Source: Puccinia triticina
Lineage: Eukaryota; Basidiomycota; Pucciniomycetes; Pucciniales; Pucciniaceae
Direction of reading: 5' to 3'
Length of the DNA: 64,000 bases
Assembly (NCBI RefSeq): GCF_026914185.1
Contig: NC_070575.1
Span: 1,116,001 to 1,180,000, forward strand
Position 1 is the stretch's first letter; each line of letters opens with the position of its first letter. The translations under genes and the position numbers were made by a program. This document shows, piece by piece, positions 20,299 to 32,014 of this stretch. Below the pieces are notes generated by a model. That model searched no databases. It was not told the DNA's origin and saw only the letters and a list, made by a program, of their open reading frames with translations.

Positions 20299-21146
20299 CC
20301 CAGCTCCTCATTGGCTTCATATACAGTCCTCTATCCCTCTTCTCTGTAACGCCTCACCTGCAAAATATTTTTTTTCAACTTAACTGCTAAGATGGTTGGC
20401 TCAACATGAACCTACACATGTGTGCAGTGGGTGCGCCAAAATTTTCGGCGTCCTTTCAGCTGTTTTTGAGGAAGATGGACCTTCGGAGATCTAATTTTTT
20501 TGCTCACATGAGTGGGTGACTAGGGGTAAAATGGGGTGTAGAATCTAAACATGAAGTAATAAAGGGATATTTGGGAAGGGTTTATGTGATATGAAAGTGA
20601 TTGTATGAACAGGAACAGAGTTACCACACCGCTCTGGATGACATTGATTTTGTGGATGCAAGCACAAGCAAAGACCAAGTCATAATGCTGCTCTAGACGG
20701 ACTTGCTTGCCTGCATCATTATCTTGAATCACCGTTTAAAAACACCAAAGGTTTGCTCAATGACATTTTGGAGACTGGAATGTTGTAAATTGAATAGCTC
20801 TTCTCTGTTTTCTGGTCTGAACACCAAGGTAGACAAGAAACAAAACAAAACATGAGCAAAACTATTGAAACAAGATGAAATCAGACATGAAGGAGATTGA
20901 CAGTTTTCCTATGATTGCTTGCTCTTGCAAATGATACTGTGTACCACGGTATGGAACAAGTATATTTTGTTCAAGGGCGTAACCCACATTGGCAAGATAA
21001 AAGTGCCCAAATTGATTGTGAAATCCTGAGACCGTGCGTCTTGAAATACTTGGGCATCATGAGCACTCCCATCCAACTTGCAAGTAGGTGAACTTCATAC
21101 TGAAGTCAAAAACTCCCATCACAGTTTGAGAGAGGAATCCTTTTTG

Positions 21147-22173
21147 CAATGGTGAAAGGCTGCGCTGCGCTACCAAAAGCGCCCGTTTTAGCGCAGCGCA
21201 GCGGGTGCCTGCTATGTGCCCGCCCCAAAAAGCTGTAGCGCAGCCTTTAAACGCTGCGCTACGGCTAAATGTAGCTCACTTGCGCTATTTCCCCAGGTGA
21301 AAAAGCGCCAGCGCAGTGGGAAAAGCTGTGCTTTTGAGTTAATATAGCGCAGCGCAGCTGAAAAAAACTTTTTGGCACTAAAGTTGTGCTACATGCACTT
21401 TTCTGCTATGAAAGTGCAATAGCGCAGCAGCTCTGATTTGTTTTGCTGTGGGCAGCATATCCCACAGTCAAGGTCTTGGATATGATGGATCCCAAGACCT
21501 CTGCTGTGCACTGCGAGAGACTACGGAGAGGGTGGCCGCTGGCTTTGCAAATACTCTGCTGTTGCTTGGTCCCTCAAGTTCTACTTCTCTCCCCTTCCTC
21601 AGTCTGTCACCCCCATCATCTGTAACCCCAAATTTGGTGAGGCCGCAAACATGGCAAATCAAGGAACATCAAAATAGATTATCGGGATGAATAGCTTGTT
21701 TAATATCTCCCCCATTATATGTTCCCCCTCTACAAATTTCTTCCTCTTTCTACATACTACCAAATCAACCATTAAAATAAAATAAAAAAGCTACTTCCTC
21801 CCTTCCCCCCCAAAAAAAGCAAAGCGTGCTGTTTAAAAGCTACTTCCTCCCCTCCCCCAAAAAAAGCAAAGCGTGCTGTTTAAAAGCTACTTCCTCCCCT
21901 CCCCCAAAAAAAGCAAAGCGTGCTGTTTAAAAGCTACTTCCTCCCCTCCCCCAAAAAAAGTGCAAAAAAGCACTATAAAATACCGTAGCACACTATTTAT
22001 AGTGGAAGCATAGCGCTTTTGCGCTATTTTATGGCTACACATAGCGGCTGTAAACAGAAAAGCTACAAGCTTGCGCCAAAAAGCGCAAGCGTAGCCCAAA
22101 AACGCTATGAAATATTACAGCGCTGCGCTATGCGCTATGCTGCGCTATCTGTAGCGCAGCACTTTCACCATTG
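21147..22173. mobile_element. hAT-like MITE, 1.03 kb, inside the Harbinger pseudogene
   Basis: The ends are inverted repeats CAATGGTGAAAG/CTTTCACCATTG, followed by runs of GCGCAGCGCTA-type words in opposite orientation. It is flanked by CTTTTTG on both sides (21140-21146 and 22174-22180). Removing it and one duplication restores the coding phase of the surrounding transposase (HRNQK then GFLSQ), so the insertion is directly demonstrated. It has no coding capacity. Confidence 0.85.
21785..21962. repeat. Tandem repeat inside the MITE, about 48-bp unit
   Basis: Nearly four copies of a unit starting AAAAGCTACTTCCTCCCCTC and continuing through a C-run, A-run and GCAAAGCGTGCTGTTT. Confidence 0.9.
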
Positions 22174-22804
22174 CTTTTTGATTCCTGTGGGCGGCTGATT
22201 TTGCTACGGGTACACTGGCCGGGATGTGAACACCATCAAGTGCTCCAAGACATTTGTCAAAAAAGGAGAAAATTTTGGATTTGATGTGATGTGGTGATGG
22301 GTGTTTTTGGGCAACGGAGGAGTAACAAATTTCTTGGCCAGCTGCACTATGAGTTCAAGTATGTGTCGGAACACCCTGAGGAAAACCAGTGTCAGTTTTG
22401 ATTCCAAACAAGCTTGGGTCCAACAAGAGAAGAACTCACCTTGATATTGTTTCCCCAGAATGTTGAAAGAGGTCCTGAGCCTGTTGATTGGAGTTTTTAT
22501 GCCCAACAATGTAGAGAAAAATGGCCAGTTGTTCTTTGATTGGAAGGAGTTTTGAGACTGGTTCATTTTGGACTGCCATGATCTCATTGCATAAGAAAAG
22601 AAAAGTAGATGTTGATACTTGAAACACATTGACTGTACGGCAAGGATTACCCCGAAGACTTGCCAAGGTACAGTCTGAACCAGAGAGCAGTAAGTCATTA
22701 TAGGGCCTTCAAAAGTTTGTGTTGCCGGTCACAGTTGTCAGAAGAAGGGCCACAGTGATGAGAACAATAGATTCTTCTTGAAGCATGAATTCTTCATCTG
22801 CCAT

Positions 22805-23795
22805 TACCAGTCTGTCCATCAAAGCTGTTGGTTGATTGAGTATTGAGTACATTGTCTAGGTTGCTTTGTGATTGGTGGTTGGCTGGTCTTGCTGCCCATT
22901 ATCACTATTACACATGTGCCAAACACTGGGCGGTATATTCATTATTTTTTATTTCATGTGAAATAATTGAAATTTCACAGATTATATCACTAGTGATTAT
23001 TTCACTGATTATATTGGCCTCAAACAGGGCCTAAGTATTCTTAGAGAGGTTATCTACATCAGTACTGTGATATGTTGGGCACCTTAGCTAAGGTTTGGCA
23101 GATTTCCTTAGTAGAAAATCTGCCAAATTAGAGCCACAGTACCACACCCATTTCCTGGGGTGTGCAGATGCCATGCAGCTCGCCATATTGTTTTCAGAGC
23201 TTGTTCTGTGCGCTGTAAAATTTTTGGACCCTTTGGGGCACCGTGGCTAAGGTTTCAGTGGTGTTCCTTAGTAGGACACCTTCCAAAATGGGTGCATAGT
23301 AGCACACCCCATGCCTGGGGTGAGCTAATTCCGGTTCACCATGTGCTCTTGAGAGGGGTTTCTAGTTCTACATAACCAGGTTGTGCGGTCCTGAAGCTCC
23401 CACATGACATCCATTCTGCAGCAACTTTCCCTTTGCCTGCGGATTGGATGTCAGCCATGTGTGGGGTATCGGTGCTGCCAGATCGAACTCTGTATGCTAG
23501 TAGTGAGGGCAGCCTTCCTGGGCCGAGCGTAACAAAGCCCGCGGCACCGCCAAGCCGAATGCGGGAGAGATCTCGATGCTATGCATCTCTCCCAGGCCAA
23601 ATGGGTGCCCCCCGGCCGCTTCGGGGACGAGGGCTTAGATACGTTCGTTCCTGGGCCACGTCCTTCTGAGCAGCTGCAGCTTTGGATGACTACAACCCAA
23701 CCCAAGCGATCAGAATCATCAGCTCACCCCAGCTTATCATGGTAAGCACTCATCTCTTCAGCTTCAGGAATCTCAAAATTGCTGGCTCAATCTCT
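22805..23795. other. Intergenic DNA with a dispersed repeat; upstream region of coatomer zeta
   Basis: Bases 23035-23240 (CTTAGAGAGGT, the CCTTAGTAG and CTTCCAAATT words, GGGGCACCGTGGCTAAGG) resemble 55655-55747 plus 56283-56350, an otherwise unidentified repeat. About 23500-23660 is G/C-rich and could hold the promoter of the next gene; no specific element is recognisable. Confidence 0.45.
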
Positions 23796-24710
23796 ATGGC
23801 CGATAATCTGGGGATACAGTCCAATCTTTCACTCTACACGACCACGGCAGTGATTCTACTGGATTCGGATGGGCATCGTTTGATTGCGAAATACTTCGAC
23901 CCACCTCACATCGGAGGGCCTTCCACCAATAACAACGACAGCAATAAGAAGGCCCCCTCCTCCCATGGGCTTAGTCAGTTGGGTTTCTCCGGCTTCGGTT
24001 CGCAACTTCGAACCCTCAAAGACCAGCGAGCATTTGAGCATACCATCTGGGATAAAACACGGAAATCAGCCGGTACGTATGCCTTTTCCGTAAATTTATC
24101 ATTCCGTCCACACAAAGAAAAAGAGATCCAATCGAAAAGGAGATAACATAACGAACATTTCTTTTTCTAAACCAAAACATCCAATTGACCTAAATCTTCG
24201 ATCGATATTTACACAGGTGACATACTGTTGATCCAAAATCACCTAGTACTTTATAAATCGATTATCGACATTACCGTTTATGTGATCGGCCAAGAAGGAG
24301 AGAATGAGTTGATGTTACAGACCTTACTGAACTCATTCTTCGATACTCTGTCGCTGTTGCTCAGGAATCAAGTTGAGAAACGAGCGGTGCTTGAGAACCT
24401 TGACCTTGTCAGTCTTTGCTTGGACGAAATGGTCGATGATGGGTGCGTTGGCTCTTATTTTCTCTTGACCCGGCCTGCAACCTCCCCTCGGATGTTCGAT
24501 TCTGATATTCGGTCCTGCGAATCGCGTTGTCTCAGGATCATCCTTGAAACCGATTCGGTGGCCATCGCATCAAGAGTTTCAAGACCCAAGGCTGACGTCG
24601 GAGTGGGCGTTAATCTGTCGGACATCACTATCAATGAACAGACGATTATGCAGGCGTTTTCTAACCTACGCGACAAAGCCGCTCAAAAGCTTCTGCAAGG
24701 CTCCCTATAA
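23796..24710 (+). CDS. RET3: Coatomer subunit zeta (COPI coat)
   Basis: Two exons, 23796-24072 and 24217-24710, encode 256 residues. The intron (GTACGT ... ACACAG, 144 bp) splices SAG to DILLIQ in phase. The small longin/AP-type sigma-zeta fold is recognisable: NLSLYTTTAVILLDSDGHRL at the start, the FEHTIWDKT stretch, DILLIQNHLVLYKSIIDITV, FDTLSLLLRNQVEKRAVLEN, and a LCLDEMVDDG motif. The protein is part of the F-subcomplex that coats Golgi-to-ER and intra-Golgi vesicles. A Ser/Gly/Asn-rich insert (GGPSTNNNDSNKKAPSSHG) makes it longer than the usual 180-200 residues. The ATG at 23796 was chosen because family proteins start just before the first beta strand; an in-frame ATG at 23739 exists. 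Confidence 0.92.
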
Positions 24711-26113
24711 TAGTTGTATCACAATAGATTTTTCTCTTTTTCTCCTTCATCCGCAGTGCTCTAACCCTTTTCTTTGTAAGTAAAATAGTTTTTGTAATTT
24801 GACTGCTAAGATGGTCAGTTCAATACGACCCCATATGTGATTCGCGCTTAACTAAGTCTCTCCAAGTCGGCGCAAACTGTTTCAGAAGGAGGGGCTTAGG
24901 ACTAAGTTAGACTCTTGGCCTGAGACTGCCAGGGTTTTTCAACAAAAATGAGGAAATTTGCATTTACATCTCTTGGTATCAGTTTATAATTCAAATTTCA
25001 GTTAACCACATTGCAGCCCTTCATCTCAGCTGTCTTGTTCATATTTCTTCAAGTAAATTCATCATAATTGGTTGCTCAGCAACCACTACAAAAAACTTGC
25101 AGTTGACACAGGGTGCACCAATTGTAATTACATGATTGCCTGTTAGACAGTCACTGTGCATTGTGCACAATTACTGGGTGCTGAAGCTTGGTTTAGCAAA
25201 TCCTTTGAGAAAGGTTGGAGTAACACCACAAGCCTCCCTCAAGTTCTGTTATGGTCAGATCTGTGGAGAGGAAGATGGTTCTGGGATTTGACTGTATGGT
25301 AGATTGCAGGATGAGGAAGGAGCTTGGATCTTGAGCCTCTCAAGCCTTGAGAGTACAGTCCATAACATGTAGCTCATAACAAGTTTTTACATGTCAACTG
25401 CTTACAGTTGACCAAGTGATTTTTGCAGGGAAAAGGTCTGGGCAATCAGGCGGACCCTTAGGCCATTTGCAGGCCAAGGTTGGATGCTTTCTCATGTTTT
25501 TAGCCTTTCCAGGCCTCACATGCCACTCTTACATCACCATAACTTCCAAGCAATAGGGATGTGTTTTTTGCAAGAAATGTGATAACATCTAGAATGAAGC
25601 AGATTATAATGATTCCAGAGGGAAGAACATAATCAAGTGGGTAGAGGGTGATAAGTGTAATACATAGAAGGCAATTTCAGCCAGATGGCTGGCCAGCCTC
25701 AAGCCAAATGTCAGACATTAGACTCAAGTCCCTCCCTTAGGGCCAGACAGGGTGCTTGCAACCCGCAGGGACTTGTCACACATTTACAAAAGGCGGGTTT
25801 TATGAGAAATCCTACTCCGTTAAGCAGAGCTAAGCCCAATGAACGCCTTTCCTGGGCAGTTTCATGTCGTGAATTGGATGGGATTCTGATGCGAAGAGTG
25901 CTCAGGAAGACACACTTTCAATGGTTAAAAGTTTTATGAAATTTCCAAAAAAAACAAAATGGGAGTCGATTTCTCAACCCCCCAAAAAAAAGACGAAAAT
26001 CTGCGAGTTGCCAGTCCCCCGGTGTGCCGATTCCCCGGACCCCGAAACGGGGGGTTGTGTTGAATATGTATGTAGGCTGCCTGCCGGTGCCACTGGGCTC
26101 CACCCACGAAAAG
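24711..26113. other. Intergenic; dispersed repeat
   Basis: About 25100-25440 is related to 49060-49310 (CAGTCACTGTG, GTGCACA, TGAAGCTTGGTTTA, AGAAAGGTTGGAG, CAACACCACAAGC in the same order), an unnamed dispersed repeat. No coding frame was supported. Confidence 0.45.
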
Positions 26114-28026
26114 ATGAGCACTCGACGATGGACCAATCAGTCATTCAAATCATTCAAACCCCTCAACCGGGCCTACCTCAACCTCGGTCAGAAAACTACT
26201 CCGCTTCCCGCCAGACGGTCTCCCTACAGCACTCTGCACGCTGGGATCCAGCAAGAAACGAGGATCTCAACGCTTCCTAATGGGATCAGAGTGACGACAG
26301 AAGCTACACCGGGGCACTTCATCGGCGCAGGCGTTTATGTGGATGCTGGTAGCCGGTACGAAAGTGCCTATCTGAGGGGCGCAACTCATTTAACTGATCG
26401 GATGGCCTTCAAGGTCAATCATTCAACACCTCATGTCTCTCTCAAAATACCTGCTGACGTTCTATGTATTTTGTTCGCGGGGCTCTTATACACAGAGCAC
26501 TCACAATCGGACAACAGAACAAATGTCGTTAGAAATAGAACAATTGGGTGGCTCATTCTTTGCCTCCTCTGGCCGAGACACGGTCCTTTACCAAGCCACT
26601 TCCTACCCGGACTCCTTATCCTCGGTACTCTCCGTGCTCTCCGACACGGCATTGAACCCACTTTTGAAGGATACTGAACTCGCGGTCGAACAGGAAGCCG
26701 CAGAATGGGAAGTGAACGAGATCAGCAAGAAGCCGGAATACATGATCCCTGAAATCTTGCACGAGACCGCCTTCCCTAACAATACGCTAGGTTTGCCCTT
26801 AATTTGTCCCAAGGATCGCATCCATTCGATCACCCCGGAAGTCCTATGGTCCTACCGCTCGATGTTCTTCAAACCTGAAAGGATCGTTGTCGCTGGTGTC
26901 GGAGTCGATCACGATTATTTCGTCTCTCATGCCGAACGATACTTTGGGAATTTCCAATCTGTCAACCCCACCGTCCCTTTGAACAAAAGCTTTGGTTCCG
27001 CTATCTCATCAGCTACGGCTGCTGCTGCGGGTGTAATCGCATCAAGTCTCTCAAATCCAACAACCAGCTCAAAATCGTCACTCTCAAAAACCTTTGCAAC
27101 CACTACCAACGCCTCGCCAGTCGACCTGACGACAGGAAAATCATTAGAATCCTTCGAAGAACTAATCAGTGCCAAACCAATCTATAAAGGTGGCGAGATT
27201 AGAATCCCTGGAAAGACAGAGAGCAATCTTGCCCATATCTACATCGGATTCGAGGCTCCAAGTGTCCACAACGACGATCTCTATGCGATCGCTTGTACAC
27301 ATATCATGCTTGGAGGGGGCTCCTCATTCTCTGCTGGAGGGCCGGGGAAGGGGATGTACTCGCGGCTGTACACCAACGTACTCAACCCGCATCCGGAGGT
27401 AGACTTCTGCCAGGCCTTCCACCATACCTACGCCGACGCCGGCTTGTTTGGAATCGCGATGGCAGTCGCGCCCGAGTTCGCTAACCATGTCCCCCAGATC
27501 ATCGCCTCTCAGCTCGACTTGATATCCCGCGACCAGTCCCGGGGCGGGATCACTGAGGCCCAGCTCAGGAGAGCCAAGAATCAGCTTCGTAGCACGATGA
27601 TGTACGGCTTGGAAAGTAGACTGTTGCAGGTCGAAGATCTTGGTCGGCAGGTCCAGACCGCTGGTCGAAAGAAACCATGGCCGGAGTTGAGTTTCTTGAT
27701 TTTAGTCGTCTTTCCTTCCTTCTGGGTCAGATATTCTTGTTAAATTGAGGCTAATCCTTTTTTTTCTGTTTTGTTTCATACGCGTTTATTTTTAAAAAAG
27801 GGTGTGGGAGCGTATCGAATCACTAACGATCAAAGACATCCATCGAGCGGTCTCCAAAATTATCCGCCCCGGAACATCGCGCCAATCGTCATCAGATGGC
27901 AAGACGTTCTCGGGCGAGCCGACGATCGTGGCCACCGGGATGATCGAGCGGCTGGGAGATATCAAGGAGCTTTTCGCTCGGTACGGGATCGGCGCTTCAG
28001 CCCCGCGCTCGAATCGGCTTTGGTAG
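26114..28026 (+). CDS. MAS2: Mitochondrial processing peptidase, alpha subunit
   Basis: Three exons: 26114-26413, 26496-27685 and 27801-28026, 571 residues. The introns are 82 bp (GTCAAT...CACAG) and 115 bp (GTTGAG...AAAAAG). The latter uses a weak donor but gives WPEVWERIESLTIKDI, as expected for the family. The N-terminus (MSTRRWTNQSFKSFKPLNRA) is a basic, Ser/Thr-rich presequence. The peptidase M16 fold follows; the HxxEH zinc site of the catalytic beta subunit is replaced (GATHLTDRMAF), which marks the alpha, substrate-binding subunit. The glycine-rich loop that holds presequences is present (LGGGSSFSAGGPGKGMYSRL). Acts in the mitochondrial matrix to remove targeting peptides. A Ser/Ala/Thr-rich low-complexity insert lies at about residues 275-330. 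Confidence 0.95.
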
Positions 28027-28840
28027 TCATCCCACACAATTCTCTTAATACCCTTTCACTACAAATCTTTCCTATCTGTCACTTTTGATCATTTTCGTAT
28101 CTTTCATTGTCGCTTTTGATAGACAGATCGATCCTCCGTTATTGATATGCGCGTTTGTGTTGATTTTTTTTGGGTTTCACTTACTTCTTACTATCCATGG
28201 AAGTAGACTTATTTTTCTTCCATTGCATATGCCTGTCCTGTGTACGACCAGTTCCCTCTACATAACACCCTTTCTTGCTCGTACCAGTTTATCCTGCAAA
28301 ATCGACATATTATATCAAGAGATCGGCTCAAGTGGTTTGCTTTGGAGGTGTTTATGTTGAGCCGGCTGTTAGCCTTTCAGAATTGCCTGCACTATCTTCT
28401 TTGAAAAGATCTATGTGCCACTCAAAACTCCCACATGAGCCCGGCCAAGCCTCCCAAGATTTGCGCAAAGCTCAAGTGTCAACTGAACAAAACAACTATC
28501 AATGTTATACTATACAGCATTGGATGAATGATGAAGGTTGCAATTCAAGGCTTCATGAGGACAATCTGCCTCCCAGATCTCAATTTACACAACCAAACTC
28601 TTAATTTTCAGGATAAAGGAAAATGTTTTCCTAAGCCTGTAGTTTGTTTCTCTCGTGTGTGCTGTTCGTGGTTTTGGTAGGTGTGAAGATTTCAAGCCCT
28701 ATAGGGCCTGACCCAAGACTCCTGGGAGTGAGCGGGCTCGGGCTGCCCGGTAGACAGGTGCCCGGAGCAATTGCTATCTCTAGTTAACCTGGTCGTCGTC
28801 CTGCCCAGAAACATCACCTCGACAACATCGAAGTGGCGTA
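28027..28840. other. Intergenic; no gene recognised
   Basis: The 3' flank of MPP-alpha and 5' flank of APC11. About 28720-28785 has GGGCTGCCCGGTAGACAGG and GCTATCTCTA, which looks like a right end of a TAGAGAT-type MITE; no left end was found. Confidence 0.4.
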
Positions 28841-29338
28841 ATGAAAGTCAGGATCAAGTCCTTCCATCCGGTGGCACACTGGAAATGGAATCTTGAGAAC
28901 TCGAAACCGATTGATCCAAACCACGAGCCAGAAACCTTACCGGCGATATCGAACACGCCCGGTAGCACCACGACTACCGATAACTTGATAGGAGTAGCAG
29001 CAAACCCAATCATCAACGATGAGGACGATGAAGACCTTTGTGGGATCTGTCGGGTGGCTTTCGAAGTTTGTTGTCCTGATTGTAAAGTGCCTGGTGATGA
29101 TTGTCCACTCAGTATGTCAAGCACTTTTGTCTACCTCATCTCATTATCACCCTTCTTCCGCTGAAAATAGGCACACCTTTTCCTTCACTATCACTACATT
29201 CACTTTTATCCATGCTTTCACCGTCCAGTTTGGGGCGAGTGTACTCATATCTTCCACATGCACTGTCTACTGAAATGGATCGGCCAGGAGTCCAGTAAAC
29301 AGTCATGTCCGATGGATCGTCGGCCGTGGGGTGAGTGA
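28841..29338 (+). CDS. APC11: Anaphase-promoting complex subunit 11 (RING-H2)
   Basis: Two exons, 28841-29111 and 29229-29338, 126 residues; the intron is GTATGT...GTCCAG. The N-terminus [17 protein letters not shown] is the hallmark of the family. The RING-H2 zinc ligands follow ([15 protein letters not shown], then after the intron [13 protein letters not shown] and the CPMDRRPW end). It is the catalytic RING subunit of the APC/C ubiquitin ligase, working with APC2 and the E2 enzyme in the nucleus to drive anaphase and mitotic exit. A Thr/Asn-rich insert (about residues 29-62) between the N-terminus and the RING makes it longer than the roughly 85-residue animal form. The stop falls inside GTGAGTGAG, so an extra 3' exon spliced from GTGAGT is possible. 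Confidence 0.93.
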
Positions 29339-30054
29339 GACACATTGAAGCGACTGGTTCGCCAGCTTAGCAATTTCTACTTGTGTTGATGGGAGACTCT
29401 TTTGTCACTCTCAGTTACTGCTGGTGGGCATGCTGGGCCTTAGCCGATTCGCGTGATGAGCGCTGACCGTGTTGAGTCAAACATCTGGGCGGCCACAGTT
29501 CAAACATGTGGGTCCGGGGTTATGTCAGAGAAGAGGGTGCATTTCAGAGTCTGGCATGTAAAATGTAATTTTAAATCTAAGACACTGCGAGTATTTTTCA
29601 TCACAAGACTGGAAGCAACGCGTCTGTAGTTAATTTTTTTGAATTTTTCAGGATGGAAGATCTCCAGGTTGGTGGAATGTGGTAGGGCTTGGAGGGACAT
29701 GTACTCAAGTGGTTTGGAAAGTCCTTGAAGGGTTGGACCCGTTGGGGGGTACCCGACATGCCCGTTCCTTGGCAAAAAGCAGTCTATACCGCATGCTCAA
29801 ATTTGAAAAAAAAAACTGCTTCTAATTTTTGGCTGGAGCCCCCGGGCAGCCCGCCAGCTTAACCGGTTCGGGGCGCACGGCAGGCACGGGGCCGACTTGA
29901 CACACGAGTCTCTCTTGCGGGGCGAAGGATTCTCCCCGGCCCTCCGACCGAGAGGCGTAGTTAATCTAGATTCAAAGGGCGTCTGTGTGGAGCGGCGCGA
30001 GGACAGTACATAGTATCCCCAGGCTGCCTCACATTTGGGAGCTAGCGATTTATT
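29339..30054. other. Intergenic between convergent APC11 and RPL6
   Basis: Contains both 3' ends. About 29810-29990 is G/C-rich (CCCCCGGGCAGCCCG, TCCCCGGCCC). No gene or RNA recognised. Confidence 0.4.
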
Positions 30055-31025
30055 TTAAAATTTCATGCGGTGAGGGAAATCGCCGTTAGACAAGCTAAAA
30101 GGAGTGGCCAAGTACTTGGCAAGAACGGGGGTTTGCGCGATGGCAGTAATGAGTGATTTGTCGACCTGTGATCGCGCCAAGCGGGAGACAGCGAGCAGTT
30201 AGTTAGTTGGTGAGACACTAGGCGAGACATTCAAATGCACATTACTTACGGTTTTTTGGTCGGCAATTCGGCTATCGGGACATTTCTTCTTTTCCCGCTC
30301 ACCGTTCTCAGCAAAGAATTCCTTGGCTTTGGCTCTTTGGTCTCGTGTCTTCTTCTCCTTGGCGAAGTATGCGTCATTAAACTTTTCATCAAGCTGTGGA
30401 ATAGATATGTCAGTAGGAGTACTTGCGAGGTCAGACAGGGAAAGCTGGGCTACCTTCAAGCTTGAAATGTCGACCTTGGTTTGAGTGGCGATAACGTAAG
30501 CCTGGTTGACACGTCGTAGCGGGACGCCGTTGACCTTGAATGGGCCAGAAACCATGAGGAGACCACTTTCGAGTTGTTTCAGGAATACGGCACGCTTGCC
30601 ACGGAAGCGACCGGCGAGGATGATGACAACGGTACCAGGAGTCAATGTGGAGCGTAGACCTGGGGCACGGTGGGCTTTGCGAGGCTTCTTCGGCTTAGAT
30701 TCGACTTCCGTGGGGTAAAATCGGGGTGCCTTGTGCACGGGGACGAGACGCTCGCCGCCATTCTTGGCACCACCAACCTGATCGCCGGCAGAATGGCGTT
30801 GTTAGTTCATGGAAATGGTCAATTGGACACATGAGGTGGAGGTAGTAGTACCTTGACAGTCTTGGTGGCGGTGTAGTCGACCTCGGGGGCTTTGGTACTC
30901 GGGATCGGCTTGTGAGGGCGTTTGTAGAGGGCCTTCTTCGAGTACAACTGCGACTTGCTGAGTCGGTTGACGTGGGGTCCGATGGCCCGGTTTCGCGGGG
31001 TGGTCTTCTTGGTGGTGACAGCCAT
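30055..31025 (-). CDS. RPL6: 60S ribosomal protein L6 (eL6)
   Basis: Three minus-strand exons: 31025-30852, 30777-30250 and 30165-30055, 270 residues. The introns are 74 bp (GTACTA...GATCAG) and 84 bp (GTAAGT...CACAG, with a CTAACTAAC branch-site-like run). Family features: [20 protein letters not shown] and ALYKRP near the N-terminus, then [20 protein letters not shown] (KOW-like), the [26 protein letters not shown] core, YFAKEKKT, and the ending [21 protein letters not shown]. It is a structural component of the cytosolic large ribosomal subunit. The start ATG is the only one in frame and the gene has the multi-intron layout common for fungal ribosomal proteins. Confidence 0.95.
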
Positions 31026-31334
31026 CGGTGGGTCTACAGAGATTCGGCCTGGTGCTGGACGAGGATCCGATAGCTCCCCAGTGCCAAACCCCTCGCACCC
31101 AATCTCACCAAATCAAACCTAACCCCCTCGGGGCAATCGAATCCAGGCGGTTAGGTTTTGGGAGCCCCCCGAAGCCACCGTCAGGGCCCAGGAGATCCCC
31201 GCGATGCCCATGGGTCTCCGTGAGCTCTGTGACTCTCACCCGGTCGCATCGCCGAATTCTCAAGTCCCTTCACGCCTACGCAAGGTGAGCCCGAAGGACC
31301 CGCCTCCCCTGGCCTACACAATCCCCTCGTTTCA
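31026..31334. promoter_or_regulatory. Upstream region of RPL6, G/C-rich
   Basis: G/C-rich and CpG-rich, with open but ATG-less plus-strand frames. It probably contains the RPL6 promoter; a small divergent gene cannot be excluded because a GTGAGC donor (about 31286) and a CGTTTCAG acceptor (31334) are present. Confidence 0.4.
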
Positions 31335-31351
31335 GGGGGGGGGGGGGGGGG
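31335..31351 (+). repeat. Homopolymer run of 17 G
   Basis: An uninterrupted G17 run immediately after TTTCAG. Such runs are error-prone in sequencing. Confidence 0.9.
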
Positions 31352-32000
31352 CGTCTCGCGAAGCGAGCTTCTGAAAGAGGGGCTTGCAGCCTATGTGGCG
31401 GCTCTGGCGTGATCAAGCAATTCCAGATTTTTGGCAAAAAAGTTGATTCTTCTTCAACCCTCGATTCCTGGCCTAGCGCAGCTCAATTGGGATGAAAGCT
31501 GCTATGGAGGACTTCCCTTCGATCTGGTGCCCAGGTTTTCTCAGATTTCGCAGGGGAATCTGCACCACGGGTGCACCCTTAGTTCAATCAAAGTCGTTTT
31601 CAAGACAAAAACATGTAATTGTCTTTTCCAAGAAGCTTGGGCAGAATTAAAAAAATGTTTTCAAAGATCCTTTCCAAATCACATATCTTTCATATATACT
31701 CCAAGTTTTGATTTGACAGGTATCAGATACAGCCCAAGGCTAAATTGAAACCCAGAGCCATTGTCCTCAAGAAGAGGTCTTATCATGATCATGTTGGAGT
31801 TGTCATCAAAATGACTTGAGAACACTTTCATGGTTTCCAAGCTGTCTCAAGAACCAATTGTGGTTGTTTTTGAGTTGTGCTTGCCGCTGTAGTAGTTCAT
31901 AGTAACAGACCAGCTGTTCCTTTTCTTTCATTTGTCCGTTTCTTATCTTGTATGTAGCTGAAATAGTCCAGCTGTAATAAACCCATAAACAACAGTGGAT
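31352..32000. other. No gene recognised
   Basis: A short frame at 31370-31490 encodes a CSLCGGSGVI (CxxCxGxG) motif but is followed by a stop with no continuation. The remainder is A/T-rich. Confidence 0.35.
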
Positions 32001-32014
32001 CAGCAACGCTAACC

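Larger units (their letters stand above)
20520..22804 (-). pseudogene. PIF/Harbinger (HARBI1-like, DDE_4) transposase pseudogene
   Basis: Minus-strand pieces in order give a Harbinger-type nuclease. The N-terminus starts at ATG 22802-22804. A helix-turn-helix-like part follows (EQLAIFLYIVGHKNSNQQAQ). Next is an intron of about 64 bp (GTGAGT...CCTCAG), then RVFRHILELIVQL. The first catalytic Asp lies in LGALDGVHIPASVP (after a 1-base frameshift near 22245), followed by HRNQK and, beyond the inserted MITE, GFLSQTVMGVFDF. The second Asp is in AHDAQVFQDA (frameshifted). The third motif reads YLANVGYAL, with Asn-Val where such elements have an acidic residue. The C-terminus is NVIEQTFGVFKR then TGA. 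Also disabled by TGA at 22709-22711 (TTT TGA AGG). It is clearly inactive. Confidence 0.8.

Noticed and set aside
22204..22698. 164-residue minus-strand ORF as an intact gene
   Set aside because: It reads through the intron and a frameshift of the Harbinger pseudogene; the true reading order changes frame.
31028..31288. Plus-strand 86-residue ORF divergent from RPL6
   Set aside because: It has no ATG, G/C-biased composition and no recognisable motif.
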